Of a stretch of 64,000 bases of DNA, positions 35,346-46,719 are shown in pieces. The stretch comes from Paragorgia papillata (lineage: Eukaryota; Cnidaria; Anthozoa; Scleralcyonacea; Coralliidae). Below the pieces are notes generated by a model. The model was not told where the DNA came from and ran no database searches. It saw nothing but the letters and a program-made list of their open reading frames with translations. Where the stretch lies: NCBI GenBank assembly GCA_035771165.1, contig JAWNZC010000220.1, positions 857,001-921,000 on the forward strand. Reading direction: 5' to 3'. The number at the start of each line of letters is the position of its first letter. Positions within the stretch are counted from its first letter, which is position 1. Position numbers and translations under genes: made by a program.

Positions 35346-35731
35346 AGGGGGTGTTTACATGAGGCCGGTCCGAACTCAGGCAGGACTTACTTCAGGTCGG
35401 TTGTAGTGTTTTACTGTAGATCATTTTCGTGAATCCGGCCTGAGATTCAGTTCACGCCGACCTAATCTCAGGTCGCCAGCTAGGCCACCGAACTGAAGCG
35501 CTTTCACCTCTCAAACTCAATACGTTGTTTTAAATGAGATTGATGTCACATCCACATAAAATAATGATTCTCTGGTGGTCACGAGCTGTAATTGGCAATG
35601 ACACAAATCTTGAAGCAACAGCGAAACCAAGCCTATATAGTTTCAAGACTGGCTATGCATGTAAACAAAAACTGAAATGCAAAATTCAGGCAGGTCCGAG
35701 TTCAGGCTGGCCTCATGTATAAACACCCCCT
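35346..35731. mobile_element. MITE, ~386 bp, GGGGGTGTTTA.. ends
   Basis: AGGGGGTGTTTACATGAGGC and CCTCATGTATAAACACCCCC are inverted ends. Sub-terminal GGTCCGAACTCAGG and AGGTCCGAGTTCAGGC continue the similarity. Repeated TCAGG(T/C)CGG motifs in the first 130 bp suggest multiple binding sites. The target duplication is unclear. Ends resemble those of the 3021 family but the interior does not. Confidence 0.75.
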
Positions 35732-35945
35732 CAGAAAGGAGTTAAATGAAACAAATAAATACAGGGCTACTAGGAGATTGTCGTTTACGAGAGCATGGTC
35801 GCTACAAAAACTTCAACTCTAATTCACTGCTAAACCAAAAAACAATGGTTAATTCTTTGAAGGATGTTGACAAATTGTAATAGTAAACGAGAAATTGTAG
35901 AAACACCATGTCTATTATTTATTGCTGAGTTTTCAGTTCGTCGTT

Positions 35946-36045
35946 CGTTTACACTAGAGCAAAAGTATCCGGATTCACATTGTTTTTTATTCCCATGAGG
36001 ATGAAAAACAATGTGAATCCGGATACTTTTGCTCTAGTGTAAACG
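35946..36045. mobile_element. 100-bp hairpin with perfect 42-bp arms
   Basis: Arms at 35946-35987 and 36004-36045 are exact reverse complements (outer end CGTTTACACTAGAGC), with a loop of about 16 bases. The right flank adds GGGGCC, as in GGGGCCGTTTA-type MITE ends, so it is probably a very short MITE. Confidence 0.85.
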
Positions 36046-36420
36046 GGGCCTTATAGACCTTCATCAGAACAAATACAAGCATCATTGTGCCGCCGGCTCA
36101 CGTCATATTTACCTCTTTTAGTTGATATTATTTGCCGATTGCATGCTGAGCTTTTGACCTGTTGACTCGAGCCTTCATCACTAGAACATCCAAATATCGT
36201 GGCTGCCGCGTCATATTCAGAAGCGAGAATTTGTAGTAACACCACCGATTTGTTATTGCATGCTGAACTTTTGGAGTTTTGGCCTATTGACTCAGGCGTT
36301 CATCGGAACAAATGCTAGTATCCTGTCACCGCCAGTCATATTCAATTGTTTGTATTTATCTGCATGACGACGGCCCTGAGTCATTAGAACGAACGTGTTT
36401 CCGCAAACTCTTGCGTACTA
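36046..36420. repeat. Degenerate tandem repeat, ~120-bp period
   Basis: TTGCATGCTGA(G/A)CTTTTG, TGTTGACTC and TTCATC(A)(G/C)(T/G)AGAAC recur two to three times (36140, 36257 and partly 36051, 36375). This is the source of an apparent exon on the minus strand (36245-36097), which I reject. Confidence 0.5.
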
Positions 36421-36481
36421 TATACAACCAAAAACAACTATCCGTTTTGGCAAAATTTAATTGCAAACTTAATTTTTCAAC

Positions 36482-36600
36482 AAGACATATATGTTCGGTC
36501 TGCAGACGTACATTTTGTACAATAGCTTATCGGCGCCGCTCAGTTTGATATATGGGAACAGAGTGCTCAAACCACTAACTCGAGTGCCGGACATTGCATA
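36482..36600. mobile_element. Right-end copy of the 8.6-9.0 kb element family
   Basis: GGTCTGCAGACGTACATTTTG and GGGAACAGAGTGCTCAAACC match the right part of the 8605-9012 element. No AAT core here. Confidence 0.65.
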
Positions 36601-37228
36601 TATATGTTGTAAGCACCAGAATTTACAACATACTTTGCAAGAACATAATCTTTCTTAACCACAAGTATAGCCAATTAAGTATAGCCAACGAATTATATTT
36701 ATTTTGGCAATTGATCTTTGGAAAAAGCAACCTTGATAAACTCAAGAATTTAAAGAACTAGATAGTTTTTAACTCATTTATGTCCGGGAATTCCACTAGA
36801 TGAAAAATTCAGTAAAAAGACCGGTTTGCACAGGAAATAATTTTTGCCTCTGATCTTTGTCATTGAACTCTATAACCGTTGCCGCCTATGAACGCATTTG
36901 TATGCAAAATATTAGGGCCAGTTTACACCACAGGTTTGTTCATAGCATTGTTCTTACAAACATAGCGAAACTTGATACTAACGTAAGCCGTCATTACTTC
37001 GTATATTTGCTTACCTGATCTTTTACTGAACAAAGCAGCGGTAATGTGTAAATGGGAACAGTTTTGCAGCTCAGTCTGAACGTGACCTGGGTTAACCGTT
37101 TCCTAAATTCCAATATTAATTAAAAACAATCTTAACACTTAACACATTCCGGCGCGAATTAATGACGTGTGAACAGGTTTCTTCAAATTCTTGACACAAA
37201 CATCACGTAGCCTGCTCCGCATATATAT
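36601..37228. other. Intergenic stretch
   Basis: GGGCCAGTTTACACCACAGG near 36914 looks like another MITE end, but I cannot define a partner. No gene. Confidence 0.3.
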
Positions 37229-37680
37229 GGGGCGCCAAATGTAAAAAAATTGTTTAGGACAAAAATGTGTGGATTTTACCATTATTTACCTATATTTTTG
37301 GTAAACAATGTTTCTATCTGAGTTAAACAATCTATAGATTATTTATAAATAATCTATGGATTGTTTAATAGACAAGTCATGGTTTATTAAACATCCCTAG
37401 ATATTTATAAACAATCCGGGGATTATTTAGCAAACAATCCATGGTTTACTGAACCATCCCTAGATTATTTATAAACAATCCCTGGATTATTTAATAAATA
37501 ATACTTTTCCACTAAACCATCCAGGGATTGTTTGTAAGCAATCCATATATTATTTCTAAATAATCTATAGATTGTTTAACTCAGATAGAAACATTGTTTA
37601 CCAAAAATGTATTATATAGGTAAATAATGGTAAAATCAACACATTTTTGTCGTAAACAATTTTTTTACATTTGGCGCCCC
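37229..37680. mobile_element. 452-bp MITE with >110-bp inverted repeats
   Basis: GGGGCGCCAAATGTAAAAAA and TTTTTTACATTTGGCGCCCC are exact ends, flanked by ATAT. Similarity runs inward past TAAACAATCTATAGATT. The centre is a series of variants of AAACAATCC(A/C)TGG and its complement, so the whole element folds as one long hairpin with nested smaller ones. No coding capacity. Confidence 0.9.
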
Positions 37681-37800
37681 ATATCCGCAGGCCACTCTGT
37701 GGCTTTCCAATCTCATTCTTGCCGTCTGAGCTAGCTAAAAAACGACCTATTTTATTGTTTTTCTATGTAGTTACGCCAAAAACGATTTTACTCGTCTTAA

Positions 37801-38013
37801 CACATTCCTGCATGTCCGAGGGCTTCCCCAGAGGTGAATAAAATCGTCTGGCGTTAGCCAGAATAAAATACTATTAAAGACCGATTCGGACAGGAAAGAG
37901 GTAGAGAGATAGTTTATAACTCATTCCTGTCCGAGGGCTTCCCCGGAGCTGAATAAAATCGTCTGGCGTTAGCCAGAATAAAATACTAAAGACCGATTCG
38001 GACAGGAAAGAGT
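37801..38013. mobile_element. Two near-intact copies of the CTGGCGTTAGCCAG-core element
   Basis: Copies at about 37801-37900 and 37917-38013. Each has outer arms CATTCCTG..GTCCGAGGGC and GATTCGGACAGGAAAGAG (inverted) and the core GTCTGGCGTTAGCCAGA flanked by AATAAAAT. These are the best templates for the family in this window, about 100 bp long. No clear target duplication, so the class is unknown. Two further decayed units follow to about 38260 (ACTCATTCCTGCATG). Confidence 0.8.
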
Positions 38014-38356
38014 TTTAGAGGAAGAACCTTCAGACATTCCAGGTTCTCCAAGCCGGCAAAATAACGGCTCCTTTTTCTGCATGTCCAACGCGAAAGTGCG
38101 AAACGGTTGTACTCGTCAAATGAAGAACCCTCGAACATCCCAGGCAGCAATGGGTTAATAAGTCATTAACTCATTCCTGCATGCCTATTTCTCTATCCAA
38201 CGCCAAAGGTTTTACTTGTCAAAGGGAGAACTGTCGGTCATCTTAAGCAGCAACAGGTTAAACTTTGACCGAAGCAAAATAAAGATCTCAGCCCAAAACA
38301 CAATTGAGAATACCGCAGTTTTGGAAAGGCATAGAGTTGCCTGCGGTCGGAAGCTA

Positions 38357-38609
38357 CAATCAGTGACAAAATACCTTGGGACACTTCGTGTTTGTACGTT
38401 AACTTAATACATTTTACATTTTTTCTCGTGATAGAGTTTATCCCTCCCGCCCCCTCCCTTTACAATGTTGACTAGGAAATAAGGGACGCTGTGAACGTGA
38501 AAATGAGCGCTTAAATAGTCACCAACATTGAACAGGGGGGCCGGGGGAACATAAAACGGAAAATGTTGCTTTTTAAGTTGAAGTGTCCCAACACTTTTGT
38601 CACTGATTG
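38357..38609. mobile_element. Tc1/mariner-type MITE, 253 bp, TA duplication
   Basis: CAATCAGTGACAAAA..TTGGGACACTTC at the left and GAAGTGTCCCAACACTTTTG, TCACTGATTG at the right are inverted ends, flanked by TA. The CAGTG..CAAAAGT..TTGGGACA pattern is typical of Tc1/mariner. The interior is only about 190 bp with no transposase. Confidence 0.75.
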
Positions 38610-38746
38610 TACGTGCTACGCTGGGTCATGTATATGGATCATGTAACATTGAGACCTGTAACTCAATCTCCTGGGTACGAGGTTGACCTGTAACTCTGAA
38701 GCAATTAATTAACATGTTGTAACGTGTTCTGCTTATAAGCTATTGC

Positions 38747-38818
38747 ATACGTCGCATTACCGTCGCATTTCAACCAAACGAATTTAACTCAATTAAATGC
38801 GTGGTAGTGCGACGTATA
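38747..38818. repeat. Imperfect 72-bp inverted repeat
   Basis: CATACGTCGCATTACCGTCG and its near-complement (GGTAGTGCGACGTATATG) enclose a short A/T-rich loop. Possible tiny MITE. Confidence 0.55.
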
Positions 38819-38849
38819 TGAAACGAGTTAAATTTGGCGGAGCAGTTCA

Positions 38850-40345
38850 ATTCGTCACGGTGCATGAGACGGGTACAACGTCCGAAATGCGTCTTTAGAA
38901 ACCTTGACGTAAACGTCGGCGGGCAAGTAGCCTGCGTCTTTGGGGTTTAGAAAAGCGGGCGAAAAAAAGACCGGCCAGGCTAACGCAGCTTACGGGCCAA
39001 AAGCAGTTTGAGCTTTCCCCCACCCCCTAACTGACTAAAAACAAATTATTGTTACGCATAATTAATTTCCTCTCCTCGTGGAGGCTTATAAAATCAAAGC
39101 TTTATTCATGCATGAGACATAGGCGCGCGAGTGTCGGGATGGGAGTGGGTCGAGGGAGATATCCTGCGCGCCTTGTTCGCCTTCGCAATGTGGCCTGTGG
39201 TGGAAGGCGGCAACAAAGAAAAGACCCTGGGAACGAGGTTGATACTGAGCGTCTATACTGAGCAAGTGGTACTCGTAGACATGTGATATTTCAATTTTTA
39301 TTTATTCTAGCATCTTACAAAGAGGTTTTTTTTCATTCTGTTTAGAATATTTTTAATATAATTTTGGTGTGTCACTTTTAAAATGCAAATGTTTGTTTCC
39401 CTTAGACAGAAAATACTTTATTAGTGCAATCGAAGTTCGTGTACAAATGATGATGACACATGTTCGCTCCTATGCAAACCTGATTAATAATTAATCGACT
39501 GTATTATTATTACATTAAGTAATATTGATAGAATAAAACTGACTATTGAGTCCAGTCCACAAAGACGACGTTGACTACACACAAAAAAAAACCCATCTTT
39601 AAAGGTGCACCCACTCCGTTCTACGCATGTACGAAACTAATGTTTACATCTTTACTTACGAAAAAAATACTGATACCTTTTCAAGATTGTAAGCTTTTCT
39701 TGCTTCCACTTGATTACTTGTACTCGAAACAAAACATTTTTAGAAGAAATGGAAGAAATCCGAAGAGATATCCTCGCCGAATCGCCCGAATGGTTTACAC
39801 TGAGCTGAGTACTTCATGTAATTATCTACGAATGTCTTGTTTGTGAGACATATGGCGGGTCGTGCGTAGAAGGGAGTGGAATGCACCTTTAGCCCCTACT
39901 ATAACTGGGTTTGCTGTCTTATACGCTGCCCTACTGGTGGTAAGACCAAAACAGGCTTGGGTTGGTGATTGTGCTATTTCGCCTTGGAAGTTGGAACAAT
40001 GGGCGTGGGCTATTGTTCTACAACACCCCGCCATTGTTCTATGGCAAAATAGCACAATGACCAGTTCAAGCCTGAACCAAACTGTAAAAGAAGGGAAAAA
40101 CTAAATGTTAGCTGTATTTTTCTGACCAGGGCTAATATCAGTTCGAACAAAGACTGTGTTTTTCAGTGTGTGTGTGTGGTAAAGAGTGTCTTTGTGAGCG
40201 GCGGTGAATTTTGTAAGTAAATAAACCACTCTGATACTCTCATTGTGTCGCCTGTAGTCGATATTGATCTTGGAAGGACTCAAAATAGGCAGCAAATATA
40301 TACACATGAGTGTTTCTAAAACAGCATTGTCATTGTGAAGTCTAA
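38850..40345. other. Intergenic stretch, no gene recognised
   Basis: Several open frames of 70-93 codons (39049-39261, 39571-39846, 39862-40104 plus; 40101-40382 minus) have no motif, no splice context and conflicting directions. Inverted motifs TTGTGCTATTTCGCC / GGCAAAATAGCACAA at about 39969-40060 suggest a decayed hairpin element inside. Confidence 0.35.
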
Positions 40346-40754
40346 AGGCCTGCCCAAACGCTTTCAACATTTCATTCACCATCGTTCAACATTGTTGAAT
40401 ATGACATGTTGAAAGCGTTTGACCCCCCCTGTTGAATGATGTTGAACGTTGTTGAATGGTGTTGAATGATGTTGAACGAAAATTCAAATTTTCGTTCAAC
40501 ACGCGTTCAACATTTCTATTGTTCTCAAAATGTTGAAAGGTGTTGAACGCATTTGGCCACATTTCATTCAACTTTGTTGAACAGAGACATGCGCCATGCG
40601 GGATATTGTCGATAGCCGCGCTCAATTAATTGTCATTCATGAATGTTGAACGATGTTGAATTCATTTGGCCACTCGTGCTTTCAACATTATTCAACATCG
40701 TTCAACAATGTTGAATGATGTTGAATGCGATGTTGAAAGCGTTTGGCCAGGCCT
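40346..40754. mobile_element. MITE, 409 bp, TAA duplication, rich in TTCAACAT motifs
   Basis: The ends AGGCCTGCCCAAACGCTTTC and GAAAGCGTTTGGCCAGGCCT are inverted and flanked by TAA at 40343-40345 and 40755-40757. The interior consists mostly of (T)GTTGAA(T/C)(G)/TTCAACAT words in both orientations. PIF/Harbinger-type by target site. It lies about 280 bp beyond the ETS-4 stop codon. Confidence 0.85.
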
Positions 40755-41036
40755 TAACAATTTCTCACAAACTTTAGCTATATGAAACAAGCTATATACT
40801 TGTTCAGTATACTTGACAGTTGTGTACTACAAAATTCCGCTTTCAGTGGTGCAGTGGTATATAATAGTGGCTGTGTGCTCTATTGTGGAGTGTAGACCAT
40901 GTTGTCTTCTATTATGTATAGTATTTGATATATACTCTGTAGTCTCTGCAGATAAACACGGCGCGTTGTCGGACACACAAAGGCATGATCAAAGAGTGCT
41001 ATAGACATTGGGGCAGTATTAGCGTCTTCTTTGTCT

Positions 41037-41766
41037 TCAGCTGGAATGATGTTCAGTATACATTGGAATGGTCTGGCAATTATCACTGAAGTATATCACC
41101 GGCTTTGTGTTGCTCGAGTCCCAGCTTATTAATGGATCATAAGGTAACTGCAAGAACTTGTAGACACCAACTCTGCCTTTGACCTGCGCAAATTAAGAAC
41201 GAGACATGAGAATTTTAGCTAATAGAACTGGAGTTGCCGTATATAAAACCGGAGACACAGTGCGATGTCGCTGTGTCGCTAGAGAGCTGAACTCAACAAT
41301 AAGTGTAGCAACAATCGAACCTCTTTGATTGTATGCAATCTCGGCCGGTACCACTTGTCGCGACGTCGCTGAGCTCTAGCGACACTTCATTCAAAAACAG
41401 AAAACAATACCTAATTAATGTATTAAAGGGCGTATACGTATAATGATCAAGCTCTCTAGTGTAGTTTATTTACTTGCCAAATACCAAACTTAATACAGAA
41501 ATATTATTACAAAGAACTTTCAGTATAGTTTTAGTCTTCCTGTTCCGTGTATATGAACTCAAAGAACAAGAATAAAAGATCCCACGAATAAAAGATCCCA
41601 CGAATAATAATATATGTAATGGTAATTGTAATGGTAATTATTTTTTTTCTTTATTTTTTTTTTTAATTTATAGGTTGCTAAATATATTGAAGAAATGTTT
41701 TCAGTGTTATCACACAAAATGAGAATGTAATAGTACTACTAAAATTAGTACTACTAATATTAGTAC

Positions 41767-41816
<50 letters not shown>

Positions 41817-44800
41817 TTAATAATAATATTAATAATAATATTAATAATAATATTAATAATAATATTAATAATAATATTAATAATAACATTAAGAATAATA
41901 TTAATAATAATAATACAGGTGACTATACGATAATAAAAAAAAAATTATATATGGAGTGTCAGTTTAAAATGTTACTGTCCGCGTGTATCATATTATTATA
42001 TAAATAGCAATGATATACGATAAGTTATAAAATACAAAATTAAAAACAGTAAAAATTTAGAAATAAAATTACAATAAATTAAAAAAACAATAGCAATAGT
42101 AATAATAATAATGATATTAATAATGATATTGATAATGATATTAATAATAATTAAGTTATAATAGATACAAAATAGTAAATAATATTGTACATGCATGAAT
42201 CAGGTATAACAACGACGTTAGAAATAGGGAGCTGCTGGGCCCTGCATGATTATAGTACGCGCCCCCTTCCACGAAATATTTTCATTAGAGCTTTTCTATA
42301 CGCTGAACTGAGATTTTCAGTTAATTTAATTTGATTTCGAGGCAAGACACTTAAATACATATCAAAATTATATATCTATATTAGATTCGTATTACTGATA
42401 CACATGTATGTAATTTATGGACTATATAACCGTAATCTAACTATTAAATGCAGCATTCGTCTAATATAAGTTAAATAATTCATCTAATATAAGTTAATAT
42501 AAGTTAATTAGTAATTTTAGCATTCCTGTTGTATAATTAAAGGCACAGCGTCAGGTATATTTATATAACCACTTCAGATTGATAGTTTTCACGAGATAAA
42601 AATCATATTTGTGTACAGGGAAAAGGAACAATGTTCTGAAGTCATTGTTCATTTTCTTTCAAACTATATTTAGTCCACGTTTGGAAGTGTGTTGTGTTCA
42701 CTATGTCAGTGTTGACTTGAGTTTGCCTATGAGTTTTTTCAAGTTTCTGTCCTAGGTGCTTTTAAAGCGCACTACTATTTTACTTGTGGCAGGCTTCTCC
42801 ATGATTAATTTATAATATAAAAAGGCTCCACCTGAGTTTGCTATTCCACAATAATATAATTATTCCAACAAAAGTTTAGCATCGCACACCGGTCCTCCAG
42901 TGTGTAACTGTCGGCTCGCTGAGATGAATGAACACACACCCCCGGTTCTCCCTTCCCCGGATTTTGTCTACAAGGCCATGTTCTAGCATGGAATAACAAC
43001 AGTCTAAAAAAGTCGAGAGTTTGGAAGGCCATATAGATTTGGGCCGAACTGAACTACCGAGGACCAAGGATGTTTTTCGTGGTTTTTATAAGACTCCAAT
43101 TATACAGAAACACTTTTTCGTGACATTGTGACAATCAGACTATATTGGTAGGCAAATTTACATATAGATTTACGCGCATACATAAATCAGCTCGTATCTC
43201 GGCGACAAAGAGTTTCTTGTAGCGGCTGACTTTATCACCTTTTTTTTTAGTTCTATTTGACCTTACACATCTTGACTTATCTATGTTTACAATCAAGTGT
43301 ATCATTTCTTTCTTCGATTTTATATCCCTAGCTATGTTGCCATTGACTTCTTCCGAAACTGGTAATCTTGGAGAAAACCAACGACTTTCTATAGGGAGTG
43401 ACCAATTCTTTCCACTAAAATATTCCAAGTTAGGTGATTTGTTTGAAGAGAGATTGGAGTTTTCGAGTTAAGAGATAGGAGCTATAGGTATAGGCTGGCG
43501 TTTAACCACTGCATTATCCAGGACCCTTAGCTGTACGTGCAGGCGAGGTCCCCGCCCGTGTACTGGCAAACTTGTACAATGGATACAGAATATACGTCAC
43601 AGCCATATCGAAGATCTAGGTTGTTAATCTCAATCAAAACACTAATCCTAATCACAACACTAATCCTGAGTAACCTTAGATAAGGAGAACTTTTTCTAAT
43701 TCTATACCATTGTTGAACTAATTGGGTATTAATTCAGTGCTTCGATACGGCCTTGATACACACCCTATATATATATGCCGCGTCTAACATAGGATGTGTA
43801 TCAAGGTGTACCAAAGCACTGAATTAATAACAATATTAATTATTATATTAGTATTAAGATCTTAGTGTATTCACACATCTTAGTCAAGGATCGTTCAAGA
43901 TTGTTGCATGCAGAATGCGAAATATTGTTTGGCAACATGTTACAGGAAGAAGAACAAACTATAACAACTCTTTGTTTTCATACGACAGAGGTTGGTTTTC
44001 ATGACCAACTACATCACAAAAGACCTCATTTCCGCCACTGAGTACTCTCGTTACACCTCAATACCCTTGTCTTCCCGTCTGATCAAAGCTTGGAAGCCTG
44101 TTAATATGTTAGTCTAGGAAGATATCAACACCAAGTTTTGAAACTACTAAACCTTAAGCCAAGTATGGTACATGTCCTTCAATGGAGCTACAGGATCGTA
44201 CAGTTCATTTCGTACTGTTGTGATAACTTTCACAGACTTCACCGCTGACATGATGTGAGTCCGATTTGTGCCTAGCTAGTTCATTTAACTTTAAAATAGT
44301 TCATTGAATTCTCACGATCACGAACTTTCTAAGAAAAACGAAAAAGTGTACGAGCGAATGAAAATGCGAGGTAGTAAGGTTGAGTATAAAATATTCGTAG
44401 GATTCATTGTAAATGCCGTTAATTTTAGTTTGAAATCAAGATAACTGGGTTCAACTGTAGATTCAGTCGATATGAATATCAGAAATGCATTAATTTATAT
44501 TTAATCTAAAATAAAATTTAACGCTTAGCAGTTTAGATGCCCTGTATCTCCCATCTGTTCCAAGCAAGCACAGTGGAAAATTTCTTGGTTGAATATTATA
44601 GAAAAGTTTAAGGAGCTATATAGCCCCTCCCACCCACACCCGGCCCTGTTTTGGCACCCTTGTATATATTTCCCGCTTGATGCGTTTTTTTCCACTTGTT
44701 TGAATTATTTATTGCTGAGATAACTCTTGACGTTTATAGTTCTCATACGGCTTAATTTAAGTTACTAAATATCGAAGGGATTCAGGTACTGGGAGTTGGT

Positions 44801-46659
44801 AAATAAGTGGTGTTTTTTTTTGCGTATTCGCCAGATGTATGTATTATAGAAGATACGATAGGGTGTGCTATTAATTATTATTCAGTTATATAACTGCATA
44901 TATTTATTAATGTAGGTATATATTTATTATGTAGGTGCTGACACCTTTACTAAAATTATTTATCGAAGTCTAAGTGATGGCCTTTTTTCTTTCCTTCGAT
45001 ATTTCATCTTTTAATATTTTTATTAATTATTTTCAGTAATATACATTGTATTTATAAAGATGGCCGTCAACTATATCCACTATATATATAGTTCTTGCAA
45101 TTATAATCAGAAGAACGATGTTCGAAAGGCTAATTTAACTTGTAGTTAAAATACTCGCGTCCGATCCGTTTATGGGCATCTATACAATGGCTCGCCGAAA
45201 CTTATCAAATTGAAAGTGTAAATCAGTAAATGATGAACACTTAGTGTTTACTAGTCGTAGAAAGGTTAGATAAGATAATTTTAAGTCAGAAAAAGCTGAA
45301 TTTAAGCCACTAGTATCTTATAACTGTGATAAAACATTGATGTTTTATTAATCAATGTTTTAACAGTATTTACAAATATTGATTAAACATTCATTTTTTT
45401 TTAATTTTCCTTATGAATTATTAATAAACTTGATTATTAAATTTATTACATTATTAAATTAACTGAATTATTAAAAGTATATAGATTAGAGTTATCTTTA
45501 TGAAAACAGTGGACATATGACTTCATTATTGAGTATTGTTACCAATCTCTTGCATTTTAAATATTCAATATAATATTATGTATTTTCAATTCCACACACT
45601 CTTGATTATCGAACTGATTTTAATATTTCTAAATCTAAATTGTGAAGCTAGGTTCCTTTTATTATTAAAGAAACTGTACTCCTGAGTACTTGAATACCTT
45701 AAATAACCCAGTCTTCCTCTTAGGCCTCCGTAGCTCAATGGTTAGAACGCTTGACTAATTCTCACAAAGTTGATTTGTGCGTTCTTGCCCTGTCTAGGGA
45801 CGCAGGATTTAGCCTGAGTAATTATAGCTTTGGCTCGAAAGCTAAAAAGGATAATATATACGTGTATCTATATCAAAAGTTGGTATATATGGACGAACCA
45901 AAGATATAAAAATATATATTGTTATGCAAATCTAATGACCTAATTAAGTTGCTGCGCCAAAAACACCCAAACCCCATCTGGCAATAAATTCATATTCAAT
46001 AAGCACTAATTCCTGGGCTAGGATTTGGGTTCGTGTTTGGGTCAGGCTTACATTAACTACCTGGGTTGTTAACGCAGGTTTTTTTAAATTTTAACACGGC
46101 TCTGCATCGGACAACCTTGTATACCCAGGCTCTTTTTTCCTCGTTCCCCGCCAAGTATGTCATCCGGTGGCGCAAACATGCATGTACGTCATTTTAGTCA
46201 GTCTGTTTCTAAATTTACCCTATAAGATCCAGCCAGACTATTAAAGGTCAACGCGAGATCTCACGTTGCGCTTGTTTTTAGTGGCTCTCGACAGCTTTCT
46301 AGTTAGTAATAATTGTTGCCTTAAATAACGTAGTTAACGGTTGCTTAGTTCATTATAATAACAAGGGGATATAATAATAAGGGGATATACAAATCACGAT
46401 GTGTATGTATTACCTTCATGATCAAGTCCCTTTTATAGTACTGTCGAATGGCTCGTCTCAGTTTCGTCTTGTTCATATTCGGTCTATTTTTCAGCAGACC
46501 CCACAAACTGGCAACTTCGTCTGGATCGGCCATCACGAATTCTTTCTCGAATTTATTCGTCCAATTGATAAACGGAGCGCACTCTTCGTCTTCCAAAAGG
46601 CCAACCAGGAATTCCCAAAGATAGGCCTGGATCCGTCGCTTAATTTTCTTGTGATCCAT
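41037..46659 (-). CDS. ETS-4: minimal ETS-domain protein, two coding exons across a 5.2-kb intron
   Basis: Predicted 130 residues. Exon 1 is 46659-46414 (82 codons from ATG), the intron is 46413-41184 (donor AAG|GTAATA, acceptor ATTTGCGCAG, phase 0) and exon 2 is 41183-41037 (48 codons plus TGA). Exon 1 encodes IQAYLWEFLVGLLEDEE, FINWTNKFEKEF, SLWGLLKNRPNM and the recognition helix RRAIRQYYKRDL. Exon 2 starts VKGRVGVYKFLQLPYD, the last strand of the domain, and ends after a short hydrophilic tail (MYTEHHSS). Both DNA-contacting arginines are kept; the first tyrosine of YYY is Gln, as in SPDEF-type proteins. The exon-2 length (48 codons) equals that of ETS-5 and the FLQLPY motif is shared, so these two are close relatives. 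No activation region is evident, so a competitor or repressor role is plausible. TTACAG directly precedes the A before ATG, so an upstream exon is possible. Confidence 0.85.
41575..41925. repeat. AAT / ATTAATAAT arrays in the ETS-4 intron
   Basis: A doubled GATCCCACGAATAA phrase at 41580-41609, then (AAT)n from about 41757, turning into (ATTAATAAT)n nonamers to about 41920. A related patch (AATGATATT) lies at 42095-42150. Confidence 0.9.
43728..43830. mobile_element. ~100-bp hairpin element in the ETS-4 intron
   Basis: ATTAATTCAGTGCTT..CTTGATACACACCCTAT and its inverted near-copy ending GCACTGAATTAATAA form arms of about 43 bp around a short TATA loop. Short MITE or recent inverted duplication. 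Confidence 0.75.
45722..45808 (+). mobile_element. tRNA-like SINE head (decayed)
   Basis: CCGTAGCTCAATGGTTAGAAC matches a tRNA D-arm with the internal A box. The B box is degenerate (GCGTTCTTGCCCTGTC), and the acceptor stem does not close, so it is a tRNA-derived SINE fragment, not a tRNA gene. Confidence 0.5.
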
Positions 46660-46719
46660 TCTGTAAGACTTACATAAAGCTTAGGGCTGCCAGTCGGTTA
46701 ATTGTCTCCAATCTTTTTT

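Noticed and set aside
35534..35722. Plus-strand frame of 62 codons
   Set aside because: It lies wholly inside the 35346-35731 MITE, including its terminal repeat.
36097..36245. Minus-strand stretch ending in a phase-1 donor (AGAG|GTAAAT), phase-compatible with the ETS-3 exon
   Set aside because: It opens without ATG and consists of a degenerate tandem repeat plus a dispersed fragment also found at 27.4 and 63.8 kb, so it is probably not the ETS-3 first exon.
40386..40625. Minus-strand frame of 79 codons
   Set aside because: It is a reading of the TTCAACAT-rich MITE.
45722..45808. Functional tRNA gene
   Set aside because: The acceptor stem does not pair and the B box is degenerate.
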